Shown here piece by piece: positions 53,736 to 62,262 of a stretch of DNA of 64,000 bases; position 1 is the stretch's first letter; every line of letters begins with the position of its first letter. Under the pieces are notes generated by a model, which was not told the origin of the DNA, ran no database searches, and saw only the letters and a list, made by a program, of their open reading frames with translations. The position numbers and the translations under genes were made by a program. The stretch is from Plantactinospora sp. KBS50. GTDB taxonomy: Bacteria; Actinomycetota; Actinomycetes; Mycobacteriales; Micromonosporaceae. The stretch covers positions 930,001-994,000 of the forward strand of contig NZ_CP022961.1 in NCBI RefSeq assembly GCF_002285795.1. Reading direction: 5' to 3'.

Positions 53736-54989
53736 TCAGCGCCAGCGGGCGATCACGCTCGAACCACCGATGACCTTGTCCCCCGGACCGACCAGCGGCT
53801 CGGCCGCGTCCGCCGGCAGGTAGACATCGGTCCGGGAACCGAACCGGATGAGGCCGAACCGTTCGCCCCGGGCCAGCAGGGCGCCGATCGGTGCGCGCTG
53901 CACGATCCGCCGGGCGATCAGGCCGGTGCGCTGGGCCACCACCACCGTGCCCCGGTCGGTGTCCAGCACGGTGTACGCGGCCACGTTGTGCTCGGCGTCC
54001 GGCCGCATCGCCGCGGCGAAGCCGCCGTCGGCGACGAAGTAGTCGGCCACCTTGCCGGCCACGGGCGACCGGTTGACGTGCACGTCCAGCACCGAGAGGA
54101 AGACCGCGATGCGGAGGAACTCGCCGGCGCCGAACCGCTCGTCCGGTAGCCGCTGAACCGACAGCACCTGCCCGTCGGCCGCCGCGACCACGGCGTCCGG
54201 GTCCTCCGGCACGTCCCGCTCCGGGTCCCGGAAGAACGCGGCGACCGCCGGCGCGGCGAGCGCCGGGACCAGCCAGAGCCGCGACTTCGGCCGGCTCAGC
54301 CGGGCGAGCGCGGCCAGCCCGAGCGCGATGCCTCCGGCCACCACGCCGTTCGAGTCGATGTGCATGGTCCGGCTCAGCGGCACGCTGGAGGGCCGGTACG
54401 CGGGGGCCAGCCGGGCCGCGGTGCCGACCGCGGCCGGCGTGAAGCGCAGCCGGTGAACCCGGACCGGCGGACGGTTGCGCAGCACGAGGTCGGTCCCGAC
54501 GCCGAACAGCACGGCCTGCCGGTCGAGTTCCGCCGCCGCACCGGCGGTACCGCCCGGACGGGCCGGCACCGCGGCGGTGAACACCGCCCCCTCGGCCAGG
54601 TACTTCACCAGCCCGTCGAGCGCACCGCGGGTGTCCTCCGCAGTGCCCGTGTACGGCTGGGCCGCCACCACCACGTCGGCCGGCTCGGCCTCGGACAGCG
54701 AGTCGAGCACCCGCACCCGCTCGGCGACGAACTGGCCCTGGGCGGTGACGTGCGCGCGCAGGTCGGCGGCGTCGGCCGGGCCGGCCGGCACGAGGGTGAG
54801 CGAGTCGCCCGGGAGCAACCCGTCGAGCGCCGCGGCCAGTACCGCGGAGTCCGCCGACACCCCTACCACCAGGCCGGTCTTCGGGCCCTGGTGCCGGGCG
54901 AACTCGGCGGTGAGGCTGCGGGCGGCGCGTTCGCCGATGAGCGCCGCGCCGGACGTACCGGGACCGGGCACGGCGGGGGACTGGGCCAT
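53736..54989 (-). CDS. psd: phosphatidylserine decarboxylase with extra N-terminal domain
   Basis: Psd decarboxylates phosphatidylserine to phosphatidylethanolamine. The C-terminal 210 residues of the 417-residue product are an archaeal/short-type Psd: two hydrophobic spans, FFRDPERDVPEDPDAVVAAADGQV, FLSVLDVHVNRSPVAG, and the self-cleavage GSS in VIGGSSVIARWR, where Ser becomes the pyruvoyl group. The first 190 residues are an added domain with alternating strands and helices (LVVGVSADSAVLAAAL, VVVAAQPYTG) that resembles a methyltransferase-like Rossmann fold without the usual Gly-rich motif. AAGGAG precedes the ATG. Convergent with pssA. Confidence 0.9.
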   Translation of the reverse strand: MAQSPAVPGPGTSGAALIGERAARSLTAEFARHQGPKTGLVVGVSADSAVLAAALDGLLPGDSLTLVPAGPADAADLRAHVTAQGQFVAERVRVLDSLSEAEPADVVVAAQPYTGTAEDTRGALDGLVKYLAEGAVFTAAVPARPGGTAGAAAELDRQAVLFGVGTDLVLRNRPPVRVHRLRFTPAAVGTAARLAPAYRPSSVPLSRTMHIDSNGVVAGGIALGLAALARLSRPKSRLWLVPALAAPAVAAFFRDPERDVPEDPDAVVAAADGQVLSVQRLPDERFGAGEFLRIAVFLSVLDVHVNRSPVAGKVADYFVADGGFAAAMRPDAEHNVAAYTVLDTDRGTVVVAQRTGLIARRIVQRAPIGALLARGERFGLIRFGSRTDVYLPADAAEPLVGPGDKVIGGSSVIARWR

Positions 54990-55090
54990 GACGGGTGAAC
55001 TCCTTGTCGGCGTGCGGGCCGGGGACGGCCGGGTGAGCGGCTCGTGAGCGGCGTGTCGGACCGCCCGGTGGGCGGGAAACCGTCCCGGTC

Positions 55091-55119
55091 AGCATAGGCG
55101 GAGTGGGATGTGCGCCACA
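55091..55119 (-). promoter_or_regulatory. psd promoter
   Basis: On the minus strand TGTGGC (55114-55119) and TATGCT (55091-55096) are 17 bp apart, about 100 bp before the psd ATG. Confidence 0.4.
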
Positions 55120-55128
55120 GCGACCGCG

Positions 55129-55506
55129 TCAGGCCGGATCGTCGCCGTCCGCCGGAGCCGGCCGGCCGGTGTAATCGCCGGGGTAGGCGCCGGGCGCGCC
55201 GCTGGTCGGGCTGGCGCTGGTCGGGGCGGCGCTGGTCGGGGCGGCGCTGGTCGGGGCGGCGCTGCTCGGGGCGGCGCTGCTCGGGGCGGCGCCGGCCGCG
55301 CCCTCCGGCGCTGCGGCCGGCGTGCCGCCGGAGCGCAGCGCACCCACCAGGCCCAGCATCCCGAGCAGGATGAGCCCACCGGCGACGAACCAGCCGAGGG
55401 CCGGTACGACCAGGTCCAGGAGCTGGGCGACCAGCCACCAGCCGGCGATGGCCAGGAAGAGAATGGCGAAGATCAGCGAGACCTGATCGGTCCGGTGGGC
55501 CTTCAT
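55129..55506 (-). CDS. small membrane protein with repetitive tail
   Basis: The 125-residue product has two transmembrane helices (about residues 10-30 and 36-55) and a cytoplasmic or external tail of Ala/Pro/Ser/Thr repeats (SAAPTSAAPTSAAP), encoded by 15-bp tandem units. Its ATG overlaps the stop of the PspC/LiaF-like gene (ATGA), so it is the last gene of that operon. The function is unknown; the company suggests envelope stress. Confidence 0.75.
   Translation of the reverse strand: MKAHRTDQVSLIFAILFLAIAGWWLVAQLLDLVVPALGWFVAGGLILLGMLGLVGALRSGGTPAAAPEGAAGAAPSSAAPSSAAPTSAAPTSAAPTSASPTSGAPGAYPGDYTGRPAPADGDDPA
55205..55290. repeat. 15-bp tandem repeat in the small membrane-protein gene
   Basis: About five copies of a 15-bp unit close to CTGGTCGGGGCGGCG run through the gene's 3' half and encode Ser/Thr-Ala-Ala-Pro units. 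Confidence 0.8.
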
Positions 55507-57103
55507 CGGAGCACCTCCACGTTCCCCGCGTCCACGCGCAGATCCAGCGCGAGCCGGCCGCCGCCGGCACCGTCCTCACCCAGGTCGCTCACCGACCGGG
55601 TGCCCTGGTTGACGCCGCTCCACCGGGTGCCGAAGACCTCCGCGTCACCGGCGTTGAGGGCGACGGTCGTGGTCACGTCCACGTTCGGCGGCACGATGAC
55701 CCGCAGCGTGCCGAGCCGCACCCGGACCGCGACCGAGGCGTCCCGGCCGGTGAAGTCGATCTGCCGCAGGTCCAGGCTGGAGTCGCCGAAGCTGTTCTCG
55801 TACCGGTCGGCCAGTTGCTCGTAGCTGGCCGGGTGCCAGTCCACCCGACCGTCCGGGCCGTCGCCCACGGACGACTCGGCCAGCGTCGAGATGCCCAGGG
55901 CCGCCGTGGCGGCCAGGCCGAGGGCGATCAGCCAGCGCGCCCGGCCGAACCAGGCACCGACGAGCAGCCCGAGCCCGACCGTGGCCAGCGCGGCGGCGAA
56001 GTACCCCGAGGTGGTGACCGTGACCGCGTTGGTGAGGTCGAGCACCGTCACGACGCCGATGGCCACGAAGATCATCGAGAAGGTGGCGGCGCCGAGCGGC
56101 GACCGTTCCCGGGGCGGCTTCGGCGGCCGGGGTGGTGCGGGCGGCGCGGGTGGTGGCGTCACGGGCGGGCCGGCGTACGGGCCGCGCGGCGCGAACGCGG
56201 GACGGTATCCGCGGTCCAGGGTGGGACCGAGTGGGCTGGCCGCCGGGAAGGGTCCGCTCGGCGGGGCGGGTGGCCCGTACCCGGCCGCGCCCGCCGGCAC
56301 CGGCCCGCCCGAGCCCGGGTCCCCGGCGGCCTGCTGCGGGCTCGCGCCGCCGGCCGGCTGGGACCAGCCGGGCTGCCCCCAGCCGGCCGGCGCGGTGCTG
56401 GCTGCTCCGGCGCCGGCCGGGCCGGGCCAGCCGGCCGCCGCCGGCTGGCCCGCCGCCGGCTGGCCGGGTCCCCCTGATCCGGCCAGCCGGCACCGGGTGG
56501 CCCGGCCGGCGGCACCGGCGGCGGCCCGCCGGCCCGGTCCGGCCGGCCGTTGCCGGTGCGGTTCAGCAGCAGCGCCCCCCCGATGACGATCGCCGTGCCG
56601 AGCAGCACCGCCCGGAACTTGTCCGTCACGATCAGCCCGAACAGCACCGTGGTCAGCACGCCGAGCACGATCACGGTGATCGGCGACATGCTGGATCTGC
56701 CCCGGCCGAGCATCGCCTCCAGCGGGGAGGCGGTGTCGCCCTCCGCCGGGATGATCAACCAGGCGGCCAGGTACACCAGGATCCCGATGCCGCCGAAGAA
56801 GCCCAGCACGGCCAGGAGCACCCGCCACAGCACCGGGTCGGTGGCGGTGGCCCGGCCGATCGCGGCGCACACGCCGGCGAGGTAGCGCCCCTGCTGGGGA
56901 CGGACCAGGCCGTACCGGGAGGTGAAGCTGGCGCCGCCGGGCGGCGGTCCGGACGGTTGGCCCGGCGGTACCCAGCCCGGACCGCCCGGTGGCGGCTCCC
57001 CGCCGCCGGCGGCCGTCGCCCCGGCGGCGGGCGGCGGGGTGTCCTCGGCCGGTCCGGTGGGCTTACCGAGGTCGTGGGTCGGCTCGGCGGGGTGCTCGGT
57101 CAT
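55503..57103 (-). pseudogene. PspC/LiaF-like membrane protein split by a one-base frameshift
   Basis: Two minus-strand frames together make one protein. From ATG 57103 the first frame gives an N-terminal Pro/Gly-rich region, a PspC domain (SRYGLVRPQQGRYLAGVCAA) and transmembrane helices, then loses sense after about 56470 and stops at 56159. A second frame takes over at the same place (GPGQPAAGQPAAAGWPGP), adds more helices and a C-terminal LiaF/DUF2154-like beta domain (ASVAVRVRLGTLRVIVPPNVDV) and stops at 55503. The switch falls in a run of five G at about 56472-56476; one extra G restores a single frame. A sequencing error, a real mutation or -1 slippage are all possible. No start lies near the second part. 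Confidence 0.7.
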
Positions 57104-57221
57104 GTCTCGATCCTGGCGCCTGGGCCGGCCGCCAGCCTCAGGCAACGACCCTGACCCCACCCTGAGATTGCCGGACGGGCAAAGTCGGGGGCATCCGCCG
57201 TGGTCGCCGGCGCTCCGACGT

Positions 57222-58547
57222 GTGACGATCGGACTACCCGCGGCGCGTCGACGCCGCATTCCGGCCGGTCGCGGCCGGGACCGGACCACGACCAGGGAGC
57301 CGTCGATCAGCATCGCTACCGAGTCGCCCCGGCTCTACCGGGTACGGGGGCACCGCATGGTGGCCGGCGTGGCCGCCGGGATCGCCCAGCACCTGGGGAT
57401 CCCGGTGCTGCGCGTCCGGATCGCCTTCGTGGTGCTGCTCGGGTTCAGCGGCCTCGGCCTGCTGCTCTACGCGGCGTTCTGGGCGGTCGTACCGCTGCGC
57501 CCCGGCGGCACCGAGCCGGCACCGCGCCGGGACCTCGTGCAGCTCCTGCCGTTCGTGGCGATCGGGCTCGGCATGATCATGGTGCAGTGGCTCCTCTTCG
57601 ACTCGGTCGGGGTGGCCAGCACGGCCGGCTGGCTGGTGGCGATCATCGCGATCGGCGCCGGGGTGATCTGGCACCAGTCCGCTCCGGAGCGGCGCCGGCA
57701 GTGGAGCGGCGCGGTGCCCTGGCTGGGCGCCGTCGTGGAGGAGAGCGACCGGCGCGCCTTCGTGCTGCGGTTCATCGGCGGCGGGGTGCTGGTGGCCGTG
57801 GGCATCATCGGCGTAGCCGCCGTGTACTCGCCGCAGGAGAACTTCGACGCGGTGCTCAACGGCGTGATCTTCGCGCTGGTGGGGCTGGCCGGGGTGGGCG
57901 TGGTGGCCGCCCCGGTGCTCTGGCGGACGTACAACCAGCTACGGGCCGAGCGCGAGGGCCGGATCCGGGAACAGGAACGGGCCGAGCTGGCGGCGATGGT
58001 GCACGACCAGGTCCTGCACACGCTCGCCCTCATCCTGCGTAACGCCGGCGACGTCAAGACGGTCCAGCGGTTGGCCCGCGGCCAGGAGCGATCGCTGCGA
58101 AACTGGCTCTACAAGCCCACCGCCTCGCCCAACGAGCGGCTGGCGGCCGCGCTCGAAGAGGCCGCGGCCGAGGTGGAGGACACCTACGGGATCACCGTGG
58201 AAGCGGTCGTGGTGGGGGACCGGGAGACCGACGAACGGGTCGACGCGCTGATCGCGGCGGCCCGGGAGGCGCTGGTGAACGCCGCCCGGCACGCCGGGGT
58301 GCAGACGGTGTCGCTCTACGCCGAGGTCGAGCCGGAACAGATAAGCGTCTTCGTCCGCGACCGCGGCGCCGGGTTCGACCCGGCGGGCGTCGAGGAACAT
58401 CGGCACGGGGTCCGGGGCTCCATCGTCGGCCGGATGCGGCGGCACGGTGGTCGGGCGGAGATCCGCAGCGAACCGGGCGCGGGTACGGAGGTGCGGCTGA
58501 CCTTGCCGACGTCCGGTGACCGCGCCGGCACAGGGAGGGACAGATAG
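57222..58547 (+). CDS. PspC-domain sensor histidine kinase
   Basis: This is the sensor of a LiaSR/NarXL-like two-component pair. The 441-residue product has a PspC domain with its helices (LYRVRGHRMVAGVAAGIAQHLG near residue 42), three more transmembrane segments to about 235, a dimerisation helix with the phospho-acceptor His in MVHDQVLHTLALIL near 265, and an ATPase domain (AAREALVNAARHA near 350, FVRDRGAGFDPAG near 385). GTG 57222 is a tentative start: no ribosome site precedes it. AGGGAG lies 6 nt before an in-frame ATC (57306), and ATG 57358 would cut the PspC domain. Confidence 0.85.
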   Translation: MTIGLPAARRRRIPAGRGRDRTTTREPSISIATESPRLYRVRGHRMVAGVAAGIAQHLGIPVLRVRIAFVVLLGFSGLGLLLYAAFWAVVPLRPGGTEPAPRRDLVQLLPFVAIGLGMIMVQWLLFDSVGVASTAGWLVAIIAIGAGVIWHQSAPERRRQWSGAVPWLGAVVEESDRRAFVLRFIGGGVLVAVGIIGVAAVYSPQENFDAVLNGVIFALVGLAGVGVVAAPVLWRTYNQLRAEREGRIREQERAELAAMVHDQVLHTLALILRNAGDVKTVQRLARGQERSLRNWLYKPTASPNERLAAALEEAAAEVEDTYGITVEAVVVGDRETDERVDALIAAAREALVNAARHAGVQTVSLYAEVEPEQISVFVRDRGAGFDPAGVEEHRHGVRGSIVGRMRRHGGRAEIRSEPGAGTEVRLTLPTSGDRAGTGRDR

Positions 58548-58549
58548 CC

Positions 58550-59242
58550 ATGAGTGACGATCGGCTGGCCAACGAGCAGACCGGCGAGGGGCAGCAGCCG
58601 GGCCGTCCGCTGCGGGTGTTCCTCGTGGACGACCACGCCATGTTCCGGGCCGGTGTCCGGGCCGAACTGGGCGCGCACGTCGAGGTGATCGGCGAGGCGA
58701 GCACGGTGGCGGAGGCGGTGACCCGGATCGGCGCCAGCGCACCGGACGTGGTGCTGCTCGACGTACACATGCCGGACGGCGGCGGTCGCGCGGTGCTGGA
58801 CGCCGTCCGGCGCAGCCATCCGCAGGTGAAGTTCCTCGCGCTGAGCGTCTCGGACGCCGCCGAGGACGTGATCGGGCTGATCCGGGCCGGCGCCCGCGGC
58901 TACGTCACCAAGACCATCTCGCCGGACGAGCTGGCCGCGGCGATCCGCCGGGTCGCCGACGGCGACGCCGTGTTCAGCCCCCGGCTGGCCGGGTTCGTGC
59001 TGGACGCCTTCGCCGCCCGGCCGGACGCGCCGGTGGCGGACCCCGAGCTGGACCAGTTGACCAACCGGGAGCGCGAGGTGCTGCGCCTGCTGGCCCGGGG
59101 GTACGCGTACAAGGAGATCGCCAAGGAGCTGTTCATCTCGATCAAGACGGTCGAGACGCACGTGTCGAACGTGCTCCGCAAGCTGCAGATGTCCAACCGC
59201 TACGAGCTTTCCCGGTGGGCCGCGGACCGGCGCCTGGTGTAG
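58550..59242 (+). CDS. LuxR/NarL-family response regulator
   Basis: The 230-residue product is an intact response regulator: acidic pair in FLVDDHAMFRAG near residue 25, phospho-acceptor Asp in VVLLDVHMPDGGG near 70, switch Lys in GYVTKTISPDE near 120, and a C-terminal LuxR helix-turn-helix (LTNREREVLRLLARGYAYKEIAKELFISIKTVETHVSN as two overlapping stretches near 168-205). It begins 2 bp after the kinase stop and is its cognate partner. Targets probably include the divergent PspC operon. Confidence 0.95.
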   Translation: MSDDRLANEQTGEGQQPGRPLRVFLVDDHAMFRAGVRAELGAHVEVIGEASTVAEAVTRIGASAPDVVLLDVHMPDGGGRAVLDAVRRSHPQVKFLALSVSDAAEDVIGLIRAGARGYVTKTISPDELAAAIRRVADGDAVFSPRLAGFVLDAFAARPDAPVADPELDQLTNREREVLRLLARGYAYKEIAKELFISIKTVETHVSNVLRKLQMSNRYELSRWAADRRLV

Positions 59243-59251
59243 CCGAGGCGG

Positions 59252-59272
59252 CCCGACGGGGAACCCGTCGGG
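59252..59272. terminator. bidirectional hairpin between response regulator and PIG-L gene
   Basis: CCCGACGGG (59252-59260) and CCCGTCGGG (59264-59272) form a perfect 9-bp stem around GAA, in the 41-bp gap between two convergent genes. Confidence 0.75.
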
Positions 59273-59283
59273 GCCACCCGTCG

Positions 59284-60018
59284 CTACTCGGTGCGCAGCA
59301 CGGTGAACGCCTCGGCCAGCCGGCCCAGGGGCAGCCCGGCGCCCTCGGCGACGGTGGTCAGGCGCTCCCGGATCCACTCGGCGTGGTCGAAATGCGCCGT
59401 CTGCGAGGCGTGTGCCCCCAACGCCGCCACCTTCCGGTCGAACTGGTCCGTCACGTCCACAACGTGATCCGGGTCCGGCCCACCGGCGTACCAGACCTCC
59501 CGGACCACCCACGGCGCCAGGCCCCGTTCGAGCAGTTCGGGGAAGGCGAACGGGTTGCGGGCGTCCGGGTAGATCGCGCAGGTGGCGGCCTCGCCGGTGG
59601 CCAGGTGGTCGGGGTGGCTGGGGCCGGAGAGCCGCTCCCAGCGGCGCAGCGGGGAGTTGGTCAGGACGCGGTCCGGCCGGTGCCGCCGGATCGCGGCGGC
59701 GATGTCCCGGCGCAGCCCGAGGGTCGTGGTGAGGGTGCCGTCCGCGTACCCGTCGAGGAACTCCACCCGCTCGACCCCGACGGCGGCCGCGGCGGCGCGC
59801 TGCTCCCGTTCGCGGATGCCCGGGATCTCCTCCCGCGGCGTGTCGTCGAAGCCGCCGGCATCACCGTGGGTTACCACGAGGTAGCTGACCTCGATGCCCT
59901 CGGCGACCCAGCCGGCCACGGTACCTGCGGCACCGAAGTCGACGTCGTCGGGATGGGCGAATACGGCGAGTGCCCGGCTGACGTCGGTGAGTGCCGGGGC
60001 GGACGGAGAAAAGCTCAT
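59284..60018 (-). CDS. PIG-L family deacetylase
   Basis: The 244-residue product is a LmbE/PIG-L zinc deacetylase: FAHPDDVDFGAAGTVA near residue 17 gives the His and Asp metal ligands (HPDD), VTHGDAGG near 45, and the third ligand His in SGPSHPDHLATG near 143. These enzymes deacetylate N-acetylglucosaminyl conjugates; mycothiol-pathway MshB and the mycothiol amidase Mca are related, but the sequence is shorter and not clearly either. ATG 60018 has TAAGAT 8 nt upstream; longer in-frame extension is not coding. Confidence 0.9.
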   Translation of the reverse strand: MSFSPSAPALTDVSRALAVFAHPDDVDFGAAGTVAGWVAEGIEVSYLVVTHGDAGGFDDTPREEIPGIREREQRAAAAAVGVERVEFLDGYADGTLTTTLGLRRDIAAAIRRHRPDRVLTNSPLRRWERLSGPSHPDHLATGEAATCAIYPDARNPFAFPELLERGLAPWVVREVWYAGGPDPDHVVDVTDQFDRKVAALGAHASQTAHFDHAEWIRERLTTVAEGAGLPLGRLAEAFTVLRTE

Positions 60019-60032
60019 GGTGATTGATCTTA
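60019..60032 (-). promoter_or_regulatory. leaderless -10 box of the PIG-L gene
   Basis: TAAGAT (60027-60032, minus strand) is followed by 8 nt and the ATG. It overlaps a partial palindrome TTTTC-TCG-GAAAA (60035-60047) just upstream. Confidence 0.5.
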
Positions 60033-60450
60033 CGTTTTCTCGGAAAATACCGTAGGTCGGGCAAAAACCCCTGGTCAGGAGCGTGGTCCCCGCGCTAGGG
60101 CGCGTGCGCCGGCAATCTCGGTCGGACGGCGCCCGACTAACGGGTTGATAACACGTCTTCCGGTTCCGGCGTGCCGATGCCAGAGTTGCACCGCTCGCTC
60201 CGCCCCTCGCGTGAGTCGCCTGCACCAGCTCCGACCGCTGTGGCTAGTCTTTGCCGGTCGCGGCGGGTCCGGGGTCTTGGTACAGCGCCGGCCACGCGCG
60301 GCGGACGAGGCAGCGGATCGCCGGTACGACGTTCCGGCTCCGTCCGTAACAGTTCCGTAGCGGCCGCGAACGACTCGCGGCCGTCATCGCGTCCTGTCCG
60401 ACGTGTACGAGCACGACCGAGGTAGCAGGAATTTGAGGAGGCTTCGGAGA
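60033..60450. other. divergent intergenic region before the ABC importer
   Basis: About 420 bp without a gene. It holds the PIG-L promoter, a possible -10 box TAGTCT (60245-60250) for the importer, a perfect 9-bp hairpin (60361-60369 with 60375-60383, loop ACGAC) in the leader, and the GAGGAGG ribosome site of the substrate-binding gene. Frames across it lack protein character. Confidence 0.55.
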
Positions 60451-62091
60451 ATGAGGGTCTCGAAGCGAGCGGGTGCGGTCGCGCTTGGCGCGGCATTCGT
60501 GCTCGTCGCCGCAGGCTGTGGCAGCGGAGGCGGCAGTGACGACGCCGGCGGCACCGCGAACGGCTCCATCACGATCGACGGCGTCCAGCCGGAGTCTCCG
60601 CTGGTGCCGGCAGACACGAACGAGACCGGTGGTGGCAACATCATCGACAAGCTGTGGTCCGGCTTGGTTCGGTACCCGAACGACGGCGGCGAACCGGTCA
60701 ACTCGGTCGCCGAATCGATCGAGACGGGTGACTCGAAGGTCTACACCATCAAGATCAAGCAGGGCCTGAAGTTCCACGACGGCACCGAGGTGCAGGCGCA
60801 CAACTTCGTGGACGCCTGGAACTGGGCCGCGTACGGGCCGAACGGCGCCAAGAACTCGTCGTTCTTCAGCGACATCGACGGCTTCAACGACGTCTACACC
60901 GAGGACCCGGACGGCCCGGACGGCCCGGAGAAGGCGCCCAAGCCGAAGGCCGAGAAGATGAAGGGCCTGGAGGTGGTGGACGACTACACCTTCAAGGTGA
61001 CGTTGGCCGCGCCGTTCTCGATCTTCCCGGTGAAGCTGGGTTACAGCGCCTTCTACCCGATGCCGGACGCGTTCTTCAAGGCCGACCCGGCCGACTTCGG
61101 CAAGAACCCGATCGGCAACGGTCCGCTCAAGTTCGTCTCCTGGGAGCCGAACGTCGAGGTCAAGCTGACTCGCAACGAGGACTACCAGCTCGACGACAAG
61201 AGCGCGGTGAAGGACGTCACCGTCAAGCTGTACCAGGACGCCAACGCCGCGTACCAGGACCTGGTCGCCGGCAACCTGGACTTCATGCAGCAGGTGCCGG
61301 TCTCGGCGCTCGCCGGTGACAAGTGGAAGACCGACCTGGACGACCGCACCATCAACGTCCCGGTGCCGACGTCGGCGAAGATCGACTTCCCGATCTACGA
61401 CGAGAAGTTCAAGAACGCGAACCTGCGCAAGGCCATCTCCATGGCGGTGGACCGGGCGTCGATCACCGACAAGATCTTCTCGGGCTCGAAGAAGCCGGCC
61501 AACAGCTGGGCCAACCCGCTCAGCCCGGGGGCCAAGGACGGCAACTGCACCGTCTGCGACTTCAAGCCGGACGAGGCGAAGCAGCTGCTCCAGGAGGCCG
61601 GCGGCTTCACGGGGACGCTGAACTTCTACTACAACGGCGACGCGAGCCACAAGGAGTGGATGGAGGCCGTCGCGCAGAGCGTGGCCAACACCCTCGGCAT
61701 CGACGCCAAGGCGGTCAGCATCCCGACGTTCGCGCAGTTCCGCCAGCAGATCAACGCGCACAAGATGGACGGGCCGTACCGTGCCGCGTGGCAGCAGGAC
61801 TACCCGGACGTGGAGAACTGGATCGGTCCGCTGTTCGTGACCGGCGGTAGCTCGAACAACGGCGGCTACAGCAACCCCGACGTGGACAAGCTGTACCGCG
61901 AGGGCACCTCGGCGCCGAGCGTCGAGGCCGCGCACGACAAGTTCGCCGCGGCGGTGGAGAAGCTGGACCAGGACGTCCCGTCGATCCCGGTCTACTTCTA
62001 CAACCAGCAGTCCGGCTACTCGGAGAAGATCAAGCGGGTCGAGACCAACAGCAAGGGTCCGATCGATCTCTCGTCGGTCGAACTCAGCTAA
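60451..62091 (+). CDS. peptide/nickel-type ABC transporter substrate-binding lipoprotein
   Basis: The 546-residue product is a family 5 solute-binding protein (DppA/OppA-like) with a lipoprotein signal (KRAGAVALGAAFVLVAAGC, lipidated Cys at 23) and a Gly/Ser linker. NIIDKLWSGLVRY near residue 67, YTIKIKQGLKFHDGTEV near 98 and FVDAWNWAAYGPNGAKN near 113 mark the fold. The ligand is probably an oligopeptide but cannot be fixed. GAGGAGG lies 10 nt before the ATG. It is followed after two hairpins by its permeases. Confidence 0.94.
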   Translation: MRVSKRAGAVALGAAFVLVAAGCGSGGGSDDAGGTANGSITIDGVQPESPLVPADTNETGGGNIIDKLWSGLVRYPNDGGEPVNSVAESIETGDSKVYTIKIKQGLKFHDGTEVQAHNFVDAWNWAAYGPNGAKNSSFFSDIDGFNDVYTEDPDGPDGPEKAPKPKAEKMKGLEVVDDYTFKVTLAAPFSIFPVKLGYSAFYPMPDAFFKADPADFGKNPIGNGPLKFVSWEPNVEVKLTRNEDYQLDDKSAVKDVTVKLYQDANAAYQDLVAGNLDFMQQVPVSALAGDKWKTDLDDRTINVPVPTSAKIDFPIYDEKFKNANLRKAISMAVDRASITDKIFSGSKKPANSWANPLSPGAKDGNCTVCDFKPDEAKQLLQEAGGFTGTLNFYYNGDASHKEWMEAVAQSVANTLGIDAKAVSIPTFAQFRQQINAHKMDGPYRAAWQQDYPDVENWIGPLFVTGGSSNNGGYSNPDVDKLYREGTSAPSVEAAHDKFAAAVEKLDQDVPSIPVYFYNQQSGYSEKIKRVETNSKGPIDLSSVELS

Positions 62092-62134
62092 GGTCTGGTT
62101 CCCGCAACGGGACAACTGACCCTGGGCGACTGCT

Positions 62135-62168
62135 CCCGGGCCGGTCCGCAACCGAGGACCGGCCCGGG
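62135..62168 (+). terminator. hairpin 1 between substrate-binding and permease genes
   Basis: Arms 62135-62147 and 62156-62168 pair perfectly over 13 bp around an 8-nt loop, 43 bp after the substrate-binding gene. It may end most transcripts or shield the upstream mRNA. Confidence 0.75.
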
Positions 62169-62177
62169 TGGTCCCGC

Positions 62178-62208
62178 TGTCGAGGGCGCGTGATCCGCGT
62201 CCTCGACA
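62178..62208 (+). terminator. hairpin 2 between substrate-binding and permease genes
   Basis: Arms 62178-62190 and 62196-62208 pair over 13 bp with one G-U wobble around TGATC, 9 nt after hairpin 1. Confidence 0.7.
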
Positions 62209-62262
62209 CCGTGTTTCGCCACCGTGCCGGCGTGCCGGCGCGTTCCCCCTGGAGGACGACGC

